Counted from the stretch's first letter, positions 36,001 to 45,127 are shown. The stretch is DNA of 64,000 nucleotides from an uncultured delta proteobacterium (GCA_903892415.1 CAITIQ010000344.1:248001-312000); one strand, 5' to 3'. Numbers and translations: made by a program. The notes: generated by a model not told the origin, from the letters alone.

Positions 36001-36562
36001 CGTCGATCCCCCACTTTGCACCAATCGCGTTGTCGATGTAGACGTCAGCTAAGCCATCGCCATCGACGTCCCGAACTCGAACCACGCCAACCTGCTCAAC
36101 CAGTTCGAGCGAGGAGCGCCAACGCTCTACCCCGGTGCTTCCCTCGAGCACGATGGCATGCTCCTGGATCTGCACCACTACCTCGACGGTCCCGTCCCCA
36201 TCGAGGTCGGCAATGCCCGCAACCTGGCCTGGACCGAGCACCTCGGTTTGCCACAGCGTTTGCTGCGTTGCCATGTTGAGCGCCACGAAACGTCCACCGC
36301 GGGCGACGATCGCGTGGTCATGCGGCAGGCCCGCGAGCATCGGCGCATTCGCAAACGTCACTGTTTGGTTGGAGGGGGCGCCGCCTAGGAAGGTGCGCCA
36401 GGCCACGTTGGGCCCTGCGAGATTCACCGGACCGGAAGCGACAGCTGTGCGCCCTTGGTCCCGCCTCGGCACTCGCCATTCATCACCGTGCGAGGCTGCT
36501 GGAATTGCGTAGGCCGCACCGACAAGACACAGAAGAAGGCTCGTTCGTTGAAACCGTCGCAT
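32948..36562 (-). CDS. Large FG-GAP/VCBS repeat surface protein with MYXO-CTERM tail
   Basis: The ATG at 36562 gives 1204 aa with a signal peptide (MRRFQRTSLLLCLVGAAYAI...ASHG). The long body repeats beta-propeller units rich in DLDGDG-type calcium loops (IADLDGDGTVEVVVQ, DVDGDGLADVYI, DLNGDGEMEVVL and more), plus a fibronectin-like segment near residue 960. The C-terminus GGCACEFTVPNSTRGG then WLMVGLAALALTRVRRSRR is a MYXO-CTERM sorting signal: invariant Cys, membrane helix, Arg cluster. It should be secreted, cleaved and anchored at the outer surface. A role in matrix or adhesion within this polysaccharide locus is inference. Confidence 0.88.
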   Translation of the reverse strand: MRRFQRTSLLLCLVGAAYAIPAASHGDEWRVPRRDQGRTAVASGPVNLAGPNVAWRTFLGGAPSNQTVTFANAPMLAGLPHDHAIVARGGRFVALNMATQQTLWQTEVLGPGQVAGIADLDGDGTVEVVVQIQEHAIVLEGSTGVERWRSSLELVEQVGVVRVRDVDGDGLADVYIDNAIGAKWGIDAASAYSFAAGQASKLWDFPVASDPMTISSGTDALLDLNGDGEMEVVLTSFTNARVLRGSDGSLLASLEAQGVAGWPFIHASAYAVDLDGQGDLEVLLVQQNSHVASQVGPSISAFRVDVATGQNEFMWAVASGSFEAEFAATTDVATDLDGDGLSEVVFSFKNAADADWTTRVLSGVDGSLLQEISAARFEGAHNLDGELGAELVLAGANGLSVFKYSPANLVPFAQLGSSLPNRRALRLTDASRRSSAAIDHRLAVLPRPNNQPLLLAGEAEGDYTLSNVGSFRLLEGYELLGNEWQLVATHEPILGSITGLMTADYSTRPYPQIAVGESTGIVQVLNQFMEVTNGLTWVDGSHLGAFVGGGSLRAAPLVASDAQGPFVLLSGTALGTVVADASYASWIIPPIPRWWNPNLNSSSILELNNGTRVVGVEDGTKLVSIDSQSGTASAPIAMPSGFAWGAPVALKNGAETLVGVDWRNYGGQIHQTAVDFQTGATTFVGAPILTGGFFGSSVGDLNSDGVDEWYSMTFASLWQRSSETGQATAIASLPDMNYSLPMVTESPSGDRRLLLQAGYDGPALVSGNGAVAWQADLNKPVNGMAGVVLSCGSAQRYVTPAVLSSTLTFYDVSSGAMVGSRTYADGVAYASVEEANAAGKATGIFSNVNGVANLDGSPAAVVGSSDGHVYVIDPCSMDVRWSADLGVSVGEPVIADSDGDGEDEILVGGADGFLYGLDNFSFPAPLISLSGQSENGPTMVEVGQLLHVTWDQLDGVTSYEVALIGPDDKPVWDPAYSSINGTSTSIDLKGALAARPYRVVVRAAGDNPGQEALSVPFMINDHDAPSLTVVAQDGISPTVELAATDNVALDVALVTVEAGEAATLVAESALHGAQNSATLSFKAPENTWGTSVNVTLLVTDSAGLGSSLSLAAQVSEGGFVTFASQGGEGSPVGTPSDWSPTGEDVESGDVDEESNGPRYGVSGGCACEFTVPNSTRGGWLMVGLAALALTRVRRSRRSSVESSR

Positions 36563-36888
36563 ACCCCCACACTCCTTCGAACTTCGGCCAAGAGCATCTC
36601 GCGTGAGCGCCTCAGCCGCAACAGGCGCCGCCCAATCCACATCCGCCGAGCAATGCCGCTGGGCGCCCAAGCTGATCACAAAAACCGTGCTAGCGAAGTG
36701 CAATGGGAAAACGCTTATGATTTCGGCCTCGGAAGAACGCGGCGGCGGCAGGAACTCACGCCAAACATTTGACGCTGCGCCAAGATTACGGCGTTAGCAG
36801 CGGTGCCTAGCGACTCCGACCTGAACGCTCCTCTGGCCTGGGGCAACCTATGGCAAGCTGCATCGGCTGCTCGACGCAAAGGATCTCG
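36563..36888. other. 326-base divergent intergenic region
   Basis: Between the leftward MYXO-CTERM gene and the rightward polymerase. I see no gene, RNA or strong repeat; short open frames here lack a ribosome-binding site and family similarity. A TATGAT box at 36715-36720 could be part of a rightward promoter but has no convincing -35. Confidence 0.5.
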
Positions 36889-38436
36889 ATGCCTGGTTCT
36901 CTCACTCATCTGAACAAGCGAGTCGCTCAAAACCAGCGCCAGGTCGTCGTAGCCGTGCCGATGTTGGTTGGGGTGGCGGTCACGCTGGGGTGGGCATTCG
37001 TTGCCTTTGCCATGGCTGATTCGCTGTACGGCCCCTCAGCCGTCGTGGCCTCGATTGCCACCGTTGCCGCGACCGTTGCCATGTTCTTGTGGCGACCTGC
37101 CGAGGGCCGCGAGCCCGTTCGCGTGGTCGGCCTGATGGTGCTCGTTCAGACCTTCCTGAGCGCAGGTATGTCCGTCCTCCGAGAGGTCGACCCGGCGACG
37201 GCGCATTCGCGACCTTCTCCCGAGGCGTACACCTTTGCCACCGTCTCCAGCGTGGTCTTCACGCTCTGCTTCTTGGCTGGTCTTTGGGTGGGTGCGCCCG
37301 GGCCATCGAAGAAGCTACCGGATCCAGTGACGAACTCCTCGGGGCCGACGCAAAGTAACATTCTCATCCTTGGGGTCATCACAACCATCGTAGTTCTTGC
37401 GATGTCTCTGGGCGTGGGTAGGAGCCTAGGCATACTGCCCACAATCCTGTTCAATACCTCACTTACGATCCCGCTGTTTACTGCACACTACCTGATGAAG
37501 GGAGGCAGCCGGCTTCCGCTTTACTTGTCGCTCGCCGCACAGGTTTTTTTGGCGATTTACACCAGCATGTTGGGGCTGGCCATTCTCCCCATACGGGATG
37601 TTTTGCTCACGTACGTGGGCTTACGAAAGCGGGTTCCGTGGGGGTTCGTGGCGCTATCCGTCATCGCGTTCATGGTCCTGAATCCTGCGAAGGCTTTGTT
37701 TCGTCAGCAAGTCGCTGATAGCGGGCCTATCACCTTCGAACAGGCCTTGGTGGTTTGGGAAGATTCGCTTGCAGACACGTGGTCAACACAAACTATTGAG
37801 CGGTCGGAAGCGCGAGAGGGGGCGCTGCGTACGACAACCGAGCGCCTCGACTACAATTGGCTCTCCGCCCACGTGTACACGGTCGTGCCCGACCGCATAC
37901 CGTATCAGCTTGGGCGCACCTACGAAGACGTGCCGCTCTTGTTGGTCCCGCGGGTCCTCTACCCTGACAAGCCCACCAGCCAGGGAAAGACCCGCAGCCG
38001 TTGGCTAGTTGAACTGGGAGTCCAGAGCTCAACCTCGACCGACACGGTAGCCATCTCTCTTCCAGCGTCCGCCGAAGCGTACTGGAATTTTGGTTGGCTG
38101 GGCGTTTTCGTCGTCGGAACTATCTTGGGTCTGAGCGTTGGTGCGCTATTCCGAATTCGCATTGCCGATCCACTCGGCCGCGTCGCTTGGACAGTCATGG
38201 TGGCTACCACCTGCACCTTCTTCTTGGACATGGTCGTCTGGATGGTGCCGCAGATTGTCATCGCGCTGATCTGCGTACCGCTGGTCACCTTCTACTGCGG
38301 GCTTGGCAGAACGAGGCTCAAACAGTCATTGAGCAGCAGCGGTAGGGGCCAGTCAGACATCAACCAGGACCAGCGACAGAGCATAGCTGACGGCGAGGCA
38401 CTATCACTTACCAGCCCGCTGAACGACCGCCCCTAG
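36889..38436 (+). CDS. Wzy-type oligosaccharide repeat unit polymerase
   Basis: The ATG at 36889, with AAAGGA upstream, gives 515 aa with about 11-12 membrane segments. The large loop around residues 290-400 contains YTVVPDRIPYQLGRTY and VPRVLYPDKPTSQG. Then comes ISLPASAEAYWNFGWLGVFV, the late motif typical of O-antigen polymerase (EpsG/Wzy)-like proteins. It would join undecaprenyl-linked repeat units in the periplasm. It is a second polymerase-like protein besides the one at 28677, and the two are not similar. Its 3' end overlaps the convergent glycosyltransferase gene by 33 bases. Confidence 0.82.
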   Translation: MPGSLTHLNKRVAQNQRQVVVAVPMLVGVAVTLGWAFVAFAMADSLYGPSAVVASIATVAATVAMFLWRPAEGREPVRVVGLMVLVQTFLSAGMSVLREVDPATAHSRPSPEAYTFATVSSVVFTLCFLAGLWVGAPGPSKKLPDPVTNSSGPTQSNILILGVITTIVVLAMSLGVGRSLGILPTILFNTSLTIPLFTAHYLMKGGSRLPLYLSLAAQVFLAIYTSMLGLAILPIRDVLLTYVGLRKRVPWGFVALSVIAFMVLNPAKALFRQQVADSGPITFEQALVVWEDSLADTWSTQTIERSEAREGALRTTTERLDYNWLSAHVYTVVPDRIPYQLGRTYEDVPLLLVPRVLYPDKPTSQGKTRSRWLVELGVQSSTSTDTVAISLPASAEAYWNFGWLGVFVVGTILGLSVGALFRIRIADPLGRVAWTVMVATTCTFFLDMVVWMVPQIVIALICVPLVTFYCGLGRTRLKQSLSSSGRGQSDINQDQRQSIADGEALSLTSPLNDRP

Positions 38437-39600
38437 TGCCTCGAGGATGCCGTTTACACCAACCTCATAGTTCCACGGTTGGATTAGCTCAAAGGAGCGA
38501 GCGCCCATTTCCGCGAGGCGTTGAGGGTCAGCAATCACCTCATCAATCCTGTTAGCTAGTTCCTTGACGTTGCCCATGGGGAAGGTGAAGCCGTTGCGCC
38601 CCTCTTCAATGAAGTCTCCGGCTGACTGAACACGGTCTGAGGTGATGACCGGTAAGCCAAAGCACATCGCTTCACGAACTGTTAGCGGGTTCACCTCGTG
38701 TTCCGATGGTAGTACGAATACGCTTGCCAATGCATAGTAGCGGCCGAGCGTGCTCATGTTCTGTGGGCCGACGAACTTCACACGCGGGAGCGCCTTCTCG
38801 CGACAATACGTTTGCAGTTCCTCGTTCATCGGCCCCCCACCAACCATGACCAGATTGGCCGGCGTCTTCAGCTGCTCGAACGCAAGTAGCAGGTCTTTCG
38901 GCCGCTTGACCGGACGCATCAACGAGACGTGCAACAGCGTCGGGAGGGATGGATCGAGTCCTAGCTCGCGCAGCGCCGACTCACGATCGCCTCGGCGCTC
39001 CTGCGCTTCCCGCATCCAGCGCTCATTGTCCACGGCCAACGGTGACCAGAAGATCCGCTCAGCAGGCACGCCGTAGTGTTGATAGAAGGCGCGCGCTCTC
39101 CCGCTCATTGCCAGCGCTGCATCAATGTTCGCCGTAAACTGACGTCTAAACGTCTCACGTAGCCAAGCGGGGCGCTGCGAGTTCGAGTCGAGCACGGTAT
39201 CTCCGTGGAAGAGGATTGGAAGGCGCAGCGCCTTGGCACAGCCGAAGGCCAGAATCTCCGTCGCCGCCACATACCCATGCAGATACAAGGCGTCGAAGCG
39301 ACCAAGTAGTAGCTCGTTGGCGATCCCCAGGTTGAGCTTGGCCGTGGGCCGTTGGCGATGCGGGTGGGGGCTGTAGTTGCGGAGGAATTTATGCCGATAC
39401 CCTTCCAGAAGTGGAATATCCCAGACGAACGTTTGCCCGAGCCCCTCCACGACAGCGGGCTTGATGCCAACCTCACTCATGTAGAACACGGTAAGGTCAA
39501 CCTCAGGTCGTTTGGCGAGCCGCTGCAGCAGCGGTACGATGTACTGGATTGGATGTGAAATCAGCGCAGCTAACTTAGTGGGACGATCGGCTGCGAGCAT
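38404..39600 (-). CDS. GT4-type glycosyltransferase
   Basis: This 398-aa GT-B fold protein starts at the ATG at 39600. The N-terminal domain begins KLAALISHPIQYIVPLLQRLA. The C-terminal domain has LLHVSLMRPVKRPKDLLLAF, LVMVGGGP and the donor-binding VFVLPSEHEVNPLTVREAM (E-x7-E motif). The HPIQY start is common in glycan-locus transferases, but neither donor nor acceptor is known. It is divergent from the transferase at 39762. Confidence 0.88.
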   Translation of the reverse strand: MLAADRPTKLAALISHPIQYIVPLLQRLAKRPEVDLTVFYMSEVGIKPAVVEGLGQTFVWDIPLLEGYRHKFLRNYSPHPHRQRPTAKLNLGIANELLLGRFDALYLHGYVAATEILAFGCAKALRLPILFHGDTVLDSNSQRPAWLRETFRRQFTANIDAALAMSGRARAFYQHYGVPAERIFWSPLAVDNERWMREAQERRGDRESALRELGLDPSLPTLLHVSLMRPVKRPKDLLLAFEQLKTPANLVMVGGGPMNEELQTYCREKALPRVKFVGPQNMSTLGRYYALASVFVLPSEHEVNPLTVREAMCFGLPVITSDRVQSAGDFIEEGRNGFTFPMGNVKELANRIDEVIADPQRLAEMGARSFELIQPWNYEVGVNGILEALGAVVQRAGK

Positions 39601-39761
39601 GCCCTTGCCTACTACTCGCACGGTGGCTGTGCAAGTGATGAGCCCGACGATCGAGAGAGCAAGGCTTTACAGAGCCGCGCGGGGATGCTTGGATTCTCCG
39701 GTGTCATCTACTGAGCTCGCCGGTCACTCCTGCCTGAGCAAGCGGCCCTCGCTTCGCTGAC

Positions 39762-40754
39762 ATGTTGCGCGTCCACTATTTTCAACGCCGACGGCGGCCA
39801 AACGCCAACTTCAGTCTGGAGTTCATCTTTGACGACGTGCGCAAACGCCTTCGCAGCGAGGTGGACGCCCGTGTGGTGACAGCGCCTTGTTACAGCAACG
39901 GATTTTCTCGCAGAGTTGCGATCGCTGCCCATGCCGCAGTTCAACAGGGGGAGATCAACCACATCACTGGCGACATTACCTTCGTAGCCATCCCGCTGCG
40001 CAAAGAGCGCACGGTGCTCACCATGCTCGATTGCGGTAGCGTCTTGCACGCCCGTGGCCTCAAGCGCCTACTGCTTCAGAAGGTGTGGCTGGAGTTGCCT
40101 GTCGCTGGCAGCGCCGTGGTGACGACGATCTCCCAGCAAGCCAAGGCAGAGATTGTCGCTCTGACCGGCTGTGACCCGGCCAAAGTCATCGTCATCCCAG
40201 TCGCGATTTCGCAGCAGTTTCAGTTCACGCCACGAGAATTCAATCAAGAGCGGCCGCGGATCCTCGCGCTCGGCACCGCTCCGAACAAGAACCTGGAGCG
40301 GCTCATCGCTGCGATTGATGGTCTCGCCTGCACCCTGGTCATCATTGGGCAGTTGCCGCAAGAACATCGCGACGCCCTTGTTCAGCGGCAGATTCAGTTT
40401 GAGAACTATTACAATCTAAGCAGTGAGGCCGTGATAGAGCAGTATCATCGCTCTGACTTAGTGAGCTTCGTGTCCACCTACGAAGGCTTCGGTATGCCAA
40501 TCCTGGAAGCTCAGGCTGTAGGTCGTCCGGTGATAACGAGCAACCTGAGCTCGATGCCTGAGGTAGCTGGGGACGCTGCATGTCTCGTCAATCCACTGGA
40601 CGTAGCCTCGATTCGCAGCGGGCTTCTCCGTGTAATCGAGGACGCACCCTATCGAGAACAGCTCGTCGTGCGTGGCCGAGAGAACGTGAAACGCTTCGAT
40701 CCCGAGAGGATCGCTCGGCAATATCTCGAGGTCTATCAAAAGCTAGCGAGCTGA
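39762..40754 (+). CDS. Glycosyltransferase family 4/1 protein
   Basis: A 330-aa GT-B protein. The C-terminal half has ILALGTAPNKNLERLIAAI, the acceptor-domain helix, and SFVSTYEGFGMPILEAQAVG, the E-x7-E nucleotide-sugar signature, then RPVITSNLSSMPEVAGDAA. The N-terminal half lacks the common Gly-rich GGxxR start and opens LRVHYFQRRRRPNANFSLE. It adds one sugar to the lipid-linked repeat in the cytoplasm. It overlaps the convergent dehydratase gene by 12 bases. Confidence 0.88.
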   Translation: MLRVHYFQRRRRPNANFSLEFIFDDVRKRLRSEVDARVVTAPCYSNGFSRRVAIAAHAAVQQGEINHITGDITFVAIPLRKERTVLTMLDCGSVLHARGLKRLLLQKVWLELPVAGSAVVTTISQQAKAEIVALTGCDPAKVIVIPVAISQQFQFTPREFNQERPRILALGTAPNKNLERLIAAIDGLACTLVIIGQLPQEHRDALVQRQIQFENYYNLSSEAVIEQYHRSDLVSFVSTYEGFGMPILEAQAVGRPVITSNLSSMPEVAGDAACLVNPLDVASIRSGLLRVIEDAPYREQLVVRGRENVKRFDPERIARQYLEVYQKLAS

Positions 40755-41705
40755 AGGAGTGGCCGGACTCAACATCTTGCGCGCAATCTCCGCCATCTTT
40801 GTTTTCGCCTCCCAGTGAAGGATCTCTCTCGCCCGCGCTGGGTTTCCGCAGCTTCGTCGAATGTCACTTGGACGCAGCAATTCAGGGTCGGTGTCGACGT
40901 GCTCCTGATAGTCGAGACCTAGCTCGGCAAACACCGAGGCCACAAAGTCGCGCAGGGAGTGAGTCTCCCCAGTAGCAATCACGAAGTCCTGCGGCTTTTC
41001 GATCTGCAGCATGCTCGCCATAGCCTCGACATACTCAGGTGCCCAACCCCAATCGCGCTCGATATCGACGTTGCCGAGCTTGAGCCTTTCTTTGCTCCCG
41101 CCCGCTATTCTCTTGGCAGACTCAATCACTTTGCGAGTTACGAAGCGCTCGGGCCTCAAGGGGGATTCGTGATTGAAGAGGATCCCTGAACAAGCCCAAA
41201 TGCCATAGGCGTCTCGGTAGTTCGCTACAGTCCAATAGGCGGTGGCCTTGGCGACACCGTACGGGCTTCGTGGCATAAAGGGAGAGACCTCTGTTGCTCC
41301 GCCGGGCGGTGTCTCTCCGAAGCACTCACTGGAGCAGGCGTTGTAGAAGCGCGCTTTGCTCTTGAGCACCCGCAGCACCTCGAGGATGTTGAGCGTACCG
41401 AAGGCGATGCTCTCCAAGGTTTCTACCGGCTGCTCGAACGAGAGGCCCACCGAGCTTTGCCCCGCGAGGTTGTAGATCTCATCGGGAGTGTGCTTCAGCA
41501 ATGCTTGGAGAACGCTTCTAAAGTCCGTGAGCGCCATCGAGATGAGGGTCACCTCGTTCTTGATGCCGAGGGTGTTCAGTCCGGAAAAGCTTGAGAGCTG
41601 GGCGTCACGTGAGGTGCCAATGACTTGATAGCCGCGCTCGAGCAGGGTGCGCGCGAGGTAAGCGCCATCCTGGCCAGACACTCCACTGATCAGCGCTCGC
41701 TTCAT
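40743..41705 (-). CDS. gmd: GDP-mannose 4,6-dehydratase
   Basis: A 320-aa short-chain dehydrogenase with ALISGVSGQDGAYLARTLL, the GMD-specific cofactor loop, YNLAGQSSVGLSFEQPVET, the catalytic ACSSECFG region, and YGVAKATAYWTV with the active Tyr/Lys. It also has LFNHESPLRPERFVTRKV and LGNVDIERDWGWAPEYVEAM, diagnostic of GMD. It makes GDP-4-keto-6-deoxy-mannose, precursor of GDP-fucose, rhamnose or perosamine. No fucose synthase is adjacent, though the epimerase at 43070 or the aminotransferase could act later. Confidence 0.92.
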   Translation of the reverse strand: MKRALISGVSGQDGAYLARTLLERGYQVIGTSRDAQLSSFSGLNTLGIKNEVTLISMALTDFRSVLQALLKHTPDEIYNLAGQSSVGLSFEQPVETLESIAFGTLNILEVLRVLKSKARFYNACSSECFGETPPGGATEVSPFMPRSPYGVAKATAYWTVANYRDAYGIWACSGILFNHESPLRPERFVTRKVIESAKRIAGGSKERLKLGNVDIERDWGWAPEYVEAMASMLQIEKPQDFVIATGETHSLRDFVASVFAELGLDYQEHVDTDPELLRPSDIRRSCGNPARAREILHWEAKTKMAEIARKMLSPATPSAR

Positions 41706-41803
41706 GTTCGTTCTGTAGCTCCAATTGGCACCGCCACCAAGTTAAGGAGTGTCTCTAACAAAGCTGGGCAGCACAGCCGTGGCGGTCGTGATAGGAGGTG
41801 GCT

Positions 41804-42904
41804 GTGAAGCTCGTCTACATCGTTGATTGGCTCCCGCCAGACTACGGGGCAATCGGCCAATATGCGCTGAAGGAGGCGCGCGAGCGGGCCGAGCATGGGG
41901 ATGAGGTTCACCTTTGGGGCCTTTCTTCCAGGCAAAGCAGCGAAGAAGTCGAGCTCTTGGGGGCAGGCAGACTCGTGATTCACCGCCTGCTTTCGGGCGC
42001 TGTACCGCGCAGCAACCTCCGCGAGCGAGCCCGTTGGACGCTCGGGACCAACGCACGTCTTGTTGCGAGCGCCCTTCCTCAGATGCGCAGTGCAGACGAG
42101 ATCTTGTTCACGGCCAGCCCGCCGTTTTTGGAACACCTCATCATTCCGCTGAGGCGGTTGCTGAAGGGTCAGGTGATCTTCCGCATCGCCGACGTTCACC
42201 CGGAAGTGTTGATGAATGAAGTGGGCCGGGTTCCAGCCTGGTTACGTGCGTTTCACGCACTGACCCTGCGCCGACGGCGTGAAGTGAGTGTGCTGGAGGT
42301 GCTGGGCGAGGACCAGCGTGAGCTCATGATCGCGAATGGCGTAGCTCCAGAGCGAGTGCGCTTGCGCCGGAGTGGGTCCCCCATTTCCTGGGACAGTCAG
42401 TGCGGAAAACTCGCTCGACCGCCAGCGCTCGACGGTCTCGCAATACTGCTTTATTCAGGCGCGGTTGGTCATGCACACGAGATCGACACCTTCGTCGCGG
42501 GCTATGCACTCCACCATCAACGGGGGTTGGGCGGCGTGGGCCTATGGCTGAACGCCGAGGGAACCTTTGCCGACCGCTTCGAGCAAGAGGTCCGCTCCCG
42601 CGGGCTGCCGATTCACCGCTCGAAGACGGTTCCACTCGCAGAGCTTTGCAGCCTACTCAATACGGCTGACGCACACCTGATCACGCTCAAGGACGCCTAT
42701 GTCGGCTTGGTCGTCCCATCCAAGATGTACGCCTGCTTGGCCTCGGGAAAGGACATTCTCTACGTCGGAAGCCCGCGGTCAGACGTGGACCTCTTGTGCC
42801 GACGGCAACGACCAGACGGCTACTTCCAAGCAGCTGTTGGTAACTCCGACGGGGTAGCAGCCGCGCTAAACGCACTCTCTCGGCGCGTGTCCGAGGGCTC
42901 GTAA
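41804..42904 (+). CDS. Glycosyltransferase (WbuB-like GT4)
   Basis: AGGAGGT lies 5 bases before the GTG at 41804, giving 366 aa beginning MKLVYIVDWLPPDYGAIGQY; an earlier GTG at 41798 sits inside the ribosome-binding site. The opening (WLPPDYGAIGQYALKEARERAEHGDEVHLW) is the WbuB-type N-terminal motif, though the Cys and Gly residues differ. The C-terminal half has ILLYSGAVGHAHEIDTF and VPSKMYACLASGKDILYVG, a donor-binding pattern. A transferase for the repeat unit is inferred from context; specificity is unknown. Confidence 0.85.
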   Translation: MKLVYIVDWLPPDYGAIGQYALKEARERAEHGDEVHLWGLSSRQSSEEVELLGAGRLVIHRLLSGAVPRSNLRERARWTLGTNARLVASALPQMRSADEILFTASPPFLEHLIIPLRRLLKGQVIFRIADVHPEVLMNEVGRVPAWLRAFHALTLRRRREVSVLEVLGEDQRELMIANGVAPERVRLRRSGSPISWDSQCGKLARPPALDGLAILLYSGAVGHAHEIDTFVAGYALHHQRGLGGVGLWLNAEGTFADRFEQEVRSRGLPIHRSKTVPLAELCSLLNTADAHLITLKDAYVGLVVPSKMYACLASGKDILYVGSPRSDVDLLCRRQRPDGYFQAAVGNSDGVAAALNALSRRVSEGS

Positions 42905-43069
42905 CGTTGTCCGCGACGCTGAACTCGCTCTGAACGTAAACGCCACCACCCGCAACAAACCCACTGCCTTCGCCATGAAGGCTTCTGCACCCACAAGAAT
43001 GATCGCGCAGCGCTCGCGCTTGCCGGGGGAGGCTTCCCGGGATACGAGTGCGCCCGCAAAGGTGAACGT

Positions 43070-44062
43070 ATGAGCCAGCCCTCCACTCGCAAATCCATCC
43101 TCGTTACCGGCGGAGCCGGGTTTATCGGTTCCCATCTCAGTGAGAGGCTTCTCGCTGCCGGCCACAAGGTGTCGGTGATCGACGATTTGTCGACTGGTTC
43201 ACTCAAGAACATCGAGCATCTCCGGTCGAACCCCGACTACCACTTCTGCCGAGATACGGTCCTCAACAACCTGGTTCTGGATCGGCTCATTTCCCAAGCA
43301 GACGTGGTGGTGCACCTGGCCGCGGCGGTGGGTGTGCAGCTGATCGTAGAGCGGCCGGTGCACACGATTGAAACCAACGTTGCCGGCACGGAGACGGTGC
43401 TGCGTACGGCCTTGCGCTACGGCGCGAAGGTGCTGATTGCCTCTACCTCCGAGGTGTACGGCAAAGGCTCCAAGATCCCCTTCAATGAGGAGGATGACGT
43501 GCTTCTGGGCAGCACCGCCAAGAGCCGGTGGGCCTACGCCGCCAGCAAGATGGTCGACGAGTTTCTCGGCCTTGCATACCACCGCGAGCACAACCTCGAG
43601 GTCGTTTGCTTCCGTCTCTTCAATACCGTTGGTCCTCGCCAGACGGGCCACTACGGAATGGTGATCCCGCGCTTCGTTAAGGCCGGACTCGCCGGCGAGT
43701 CGATTCCCATCTACGGGGACGGCTCGCAGTCACGTTGCTTTTGCGACGTCGCCGACGTGATTCGCGCCATTCACGGGCTGATGGATCACCCGGATGCAGT
43801 GGGTCGCGTGTTCAACATCGGTGGCCTCCAAGAGATCAGCATTGCCGGCCTCGCTGAGAAAATTCGGGATCTGACTGGCGGCAAGTCCGCCATCCAGAAG
43901 ATCCCCTACTCGGAGGCCTACGCTCCTGGATTTGAGGACATGCAGCGACGCCAACCCGACATCTCACGTATCAATGAGCTGATTGGTTGGAAGCCGGAGC
44001 TCACGCTTGACGAGATCCTCGTGCGCGTTCGTGATTGGATGGTTGATTCTCGGAGAAGCTGA
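43070..44062 (+). CDS. NAD-dependent epimerase/dehydratase
   Basis: This 330-aa extended SDR protein has ILVTGGAGFIGSHLSERLL, the VVHLAAAVGV loop, the STSEVYG active-site strand, YAASKMVDEFLG with catalytic Tyr and Lys, and CFRLFNTVGPRQTGHYGMV. This looks like a UDP-sugar 4-epimerase or decarboxylase, subgroup unresolved. It likely makes or interconverts a nucleotide sugar for the locus. It is preceded by 165 bases without a gene. Its TGA overlaps the next gene's ATG by one base. Confidence 0.88.
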   Translation: MSQPSTRKSILVTGGAGFIGSHLSERLLAAGHKVSVIDDLSTGSLKNIEHLRSNPDYHFCRDTVLNNLVLDRLISQADVVVHLAAAVGVQLIVERPVHTIETNVAGTETVLRTALRYGAKVLIASTSEVYGKGSKIPFNEEDDVLLGSTAKSRWAYAASKMVDEFLGLAYHREHNLEVVCFRLFNTVGPRQTGHYGMVIPRFVKAGLAGESIPIYGDGSQSRCFCDVADVIRAIHGLMDHPDAVGRVFNIGGLQEISIAGLAEKIRDLTGGKSAIQKIPYSEAYAPGFEDMQRRQPDISRINELIGWKPELTLDEILVRVRDWMVDSRRS

Positions 44063-45093
44063 TGTCTCTGTCCGTTCTGATCCTCGGCGTTGAAGGCGAC
44101 TGGGGATTGATGGGCTCGTACGGTAGAGCCTTCGCCGAAGTGGGCGGAGATGTATCGTATTGGAACTTTAGTGCCGCAGTCGCGGCCCACGCACGGTTTG
44201 GGAAGGTCGGGCAGCGAATCGCTGGCTACCTTCCAATCGAGCCTTGGATCCTCAAGGCCAACCGAGACCTGATTACGACTGTCATGGAACGCAAGCCAGA
44301 CGTGGTCGCGTTCACCGGCGCGGACTTGCGAGCTGGCGCGTTGGCGCAGCTAAAGATTGCCTGCCCCAAGACCAAGCTCGTCTTACTTTGGCAAGACACG
44401 CTGTTGAACCTTGGTGACGCGCTACTCAATTGCATGCGGGTGGTGGACATCGTGGGCTGCTACTCCCAAACCGCAATTGCCCAACTTGAGTCGCTCGGGG
44501 CAAAGAAGGTCCTCTGGACGCCTTTCGCAATGGATTGCGAGTTATTTTCCGAGCAGGTCGATATCAGCCCGAGCGAGCGTCTCTCCTTTCAGAGTGACGT
44601 GAGCTTCATTGGTAACCATCGACCAGAGCGTGAGCGCGACATCCTTCGGTTGCTGGACGCTGGGGTAAAAGTAAAGGTTTGGGCAGCAGCTACCTGGCCG
44701 AAGTTGGCGAGGAACAAGGACCGAGTAGCTGAGTATTTTCAGGGTAAGCCACTGTTCGGCAAGGACGTCGTCAAGGCGATGCGCTGCTCGACTCTAGCGC
44801 TCAATCTCATCGACCCTTTGAACTTCCCGGCGGCCAATATGCGTGTCTTCGAGACCTATGCATGTTCGGCCACTCCGCTATGTTCTCGTTGTCCTGAGGT
44901 TGAGAGTATTTTTCCAGATCGGGAGGCGGCGTTTTACTTCGATGATGCCCAGCTGTCGCAAACGGCGCTCGCGCTTTTGAAGCAGAGTGAGCTCGTCAAG
45001 GCGGTCGGGGAGCGCGGGCGTCAAGCGGCATTGGCGGCGCACAAATACGCGCACCGAGCTCACGCTATCCTTCACGCGCTGGAGTTGAATTGA
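44062..45093 (+). CDS. CgeB-like glycosyltransferase
   Basis: This 343-aa protein follows the pattern of the CgeB/Glyco_trans_1_2 group: SVLILGVEGDWGLMGSYGRA, DVSFIGNHRPERERDILRLL, GKDVVKAMRCSTLALNLID, NMRVFETYACSATPLC and FPDREAAFYFDD near the C-terminus. Members are GT-B transferases from spore-coat and capsule loci. The ATG overlaps the epimerase stop by one base, so the two are coupled. The FkbM gene follows after 34 bases, probably in the same transcript. Confidence 0.83.
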   Translation: MSLSVLILGVEGDWGLMGSYGRAFAEVGGDVSYWNFSAAVAAHARFGKVGQRIAGYLPIEPWILKANRDLITTVMERKPDVVAFTGADLRAGALAQLKIACPKTKLVLLWQDTLLNLGDALLNCMRVVDIVGCYSQTAIAQLESLGAKKVLWTPFAMDCELFSEQVDISPSERLSFQSDVSFIGNHRPERERDILRLLDAGVKVKVWAAATWPKLARNKDRVAEYFQGKPLFGKDVVKAMRCSTLALNLIDPLNFPAANMRVFETYACSATPLCSRCPEVESIFPDREAAFYFDDAQLSQTALALLKQSELVKAVGERGRQAALAAHKYAHRAHAILHALELN

Positions 45094-45127
45094 GCTTCCT
45101 CGTTTACCAACCTAACGGAACTACTCG

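Noticed and set aside
36603-36797. Small rightward frame in the 326-base intergenic region
   Set aside because: No ribosome-binding site, no family similarity, and composition unlike neighbouring genes.
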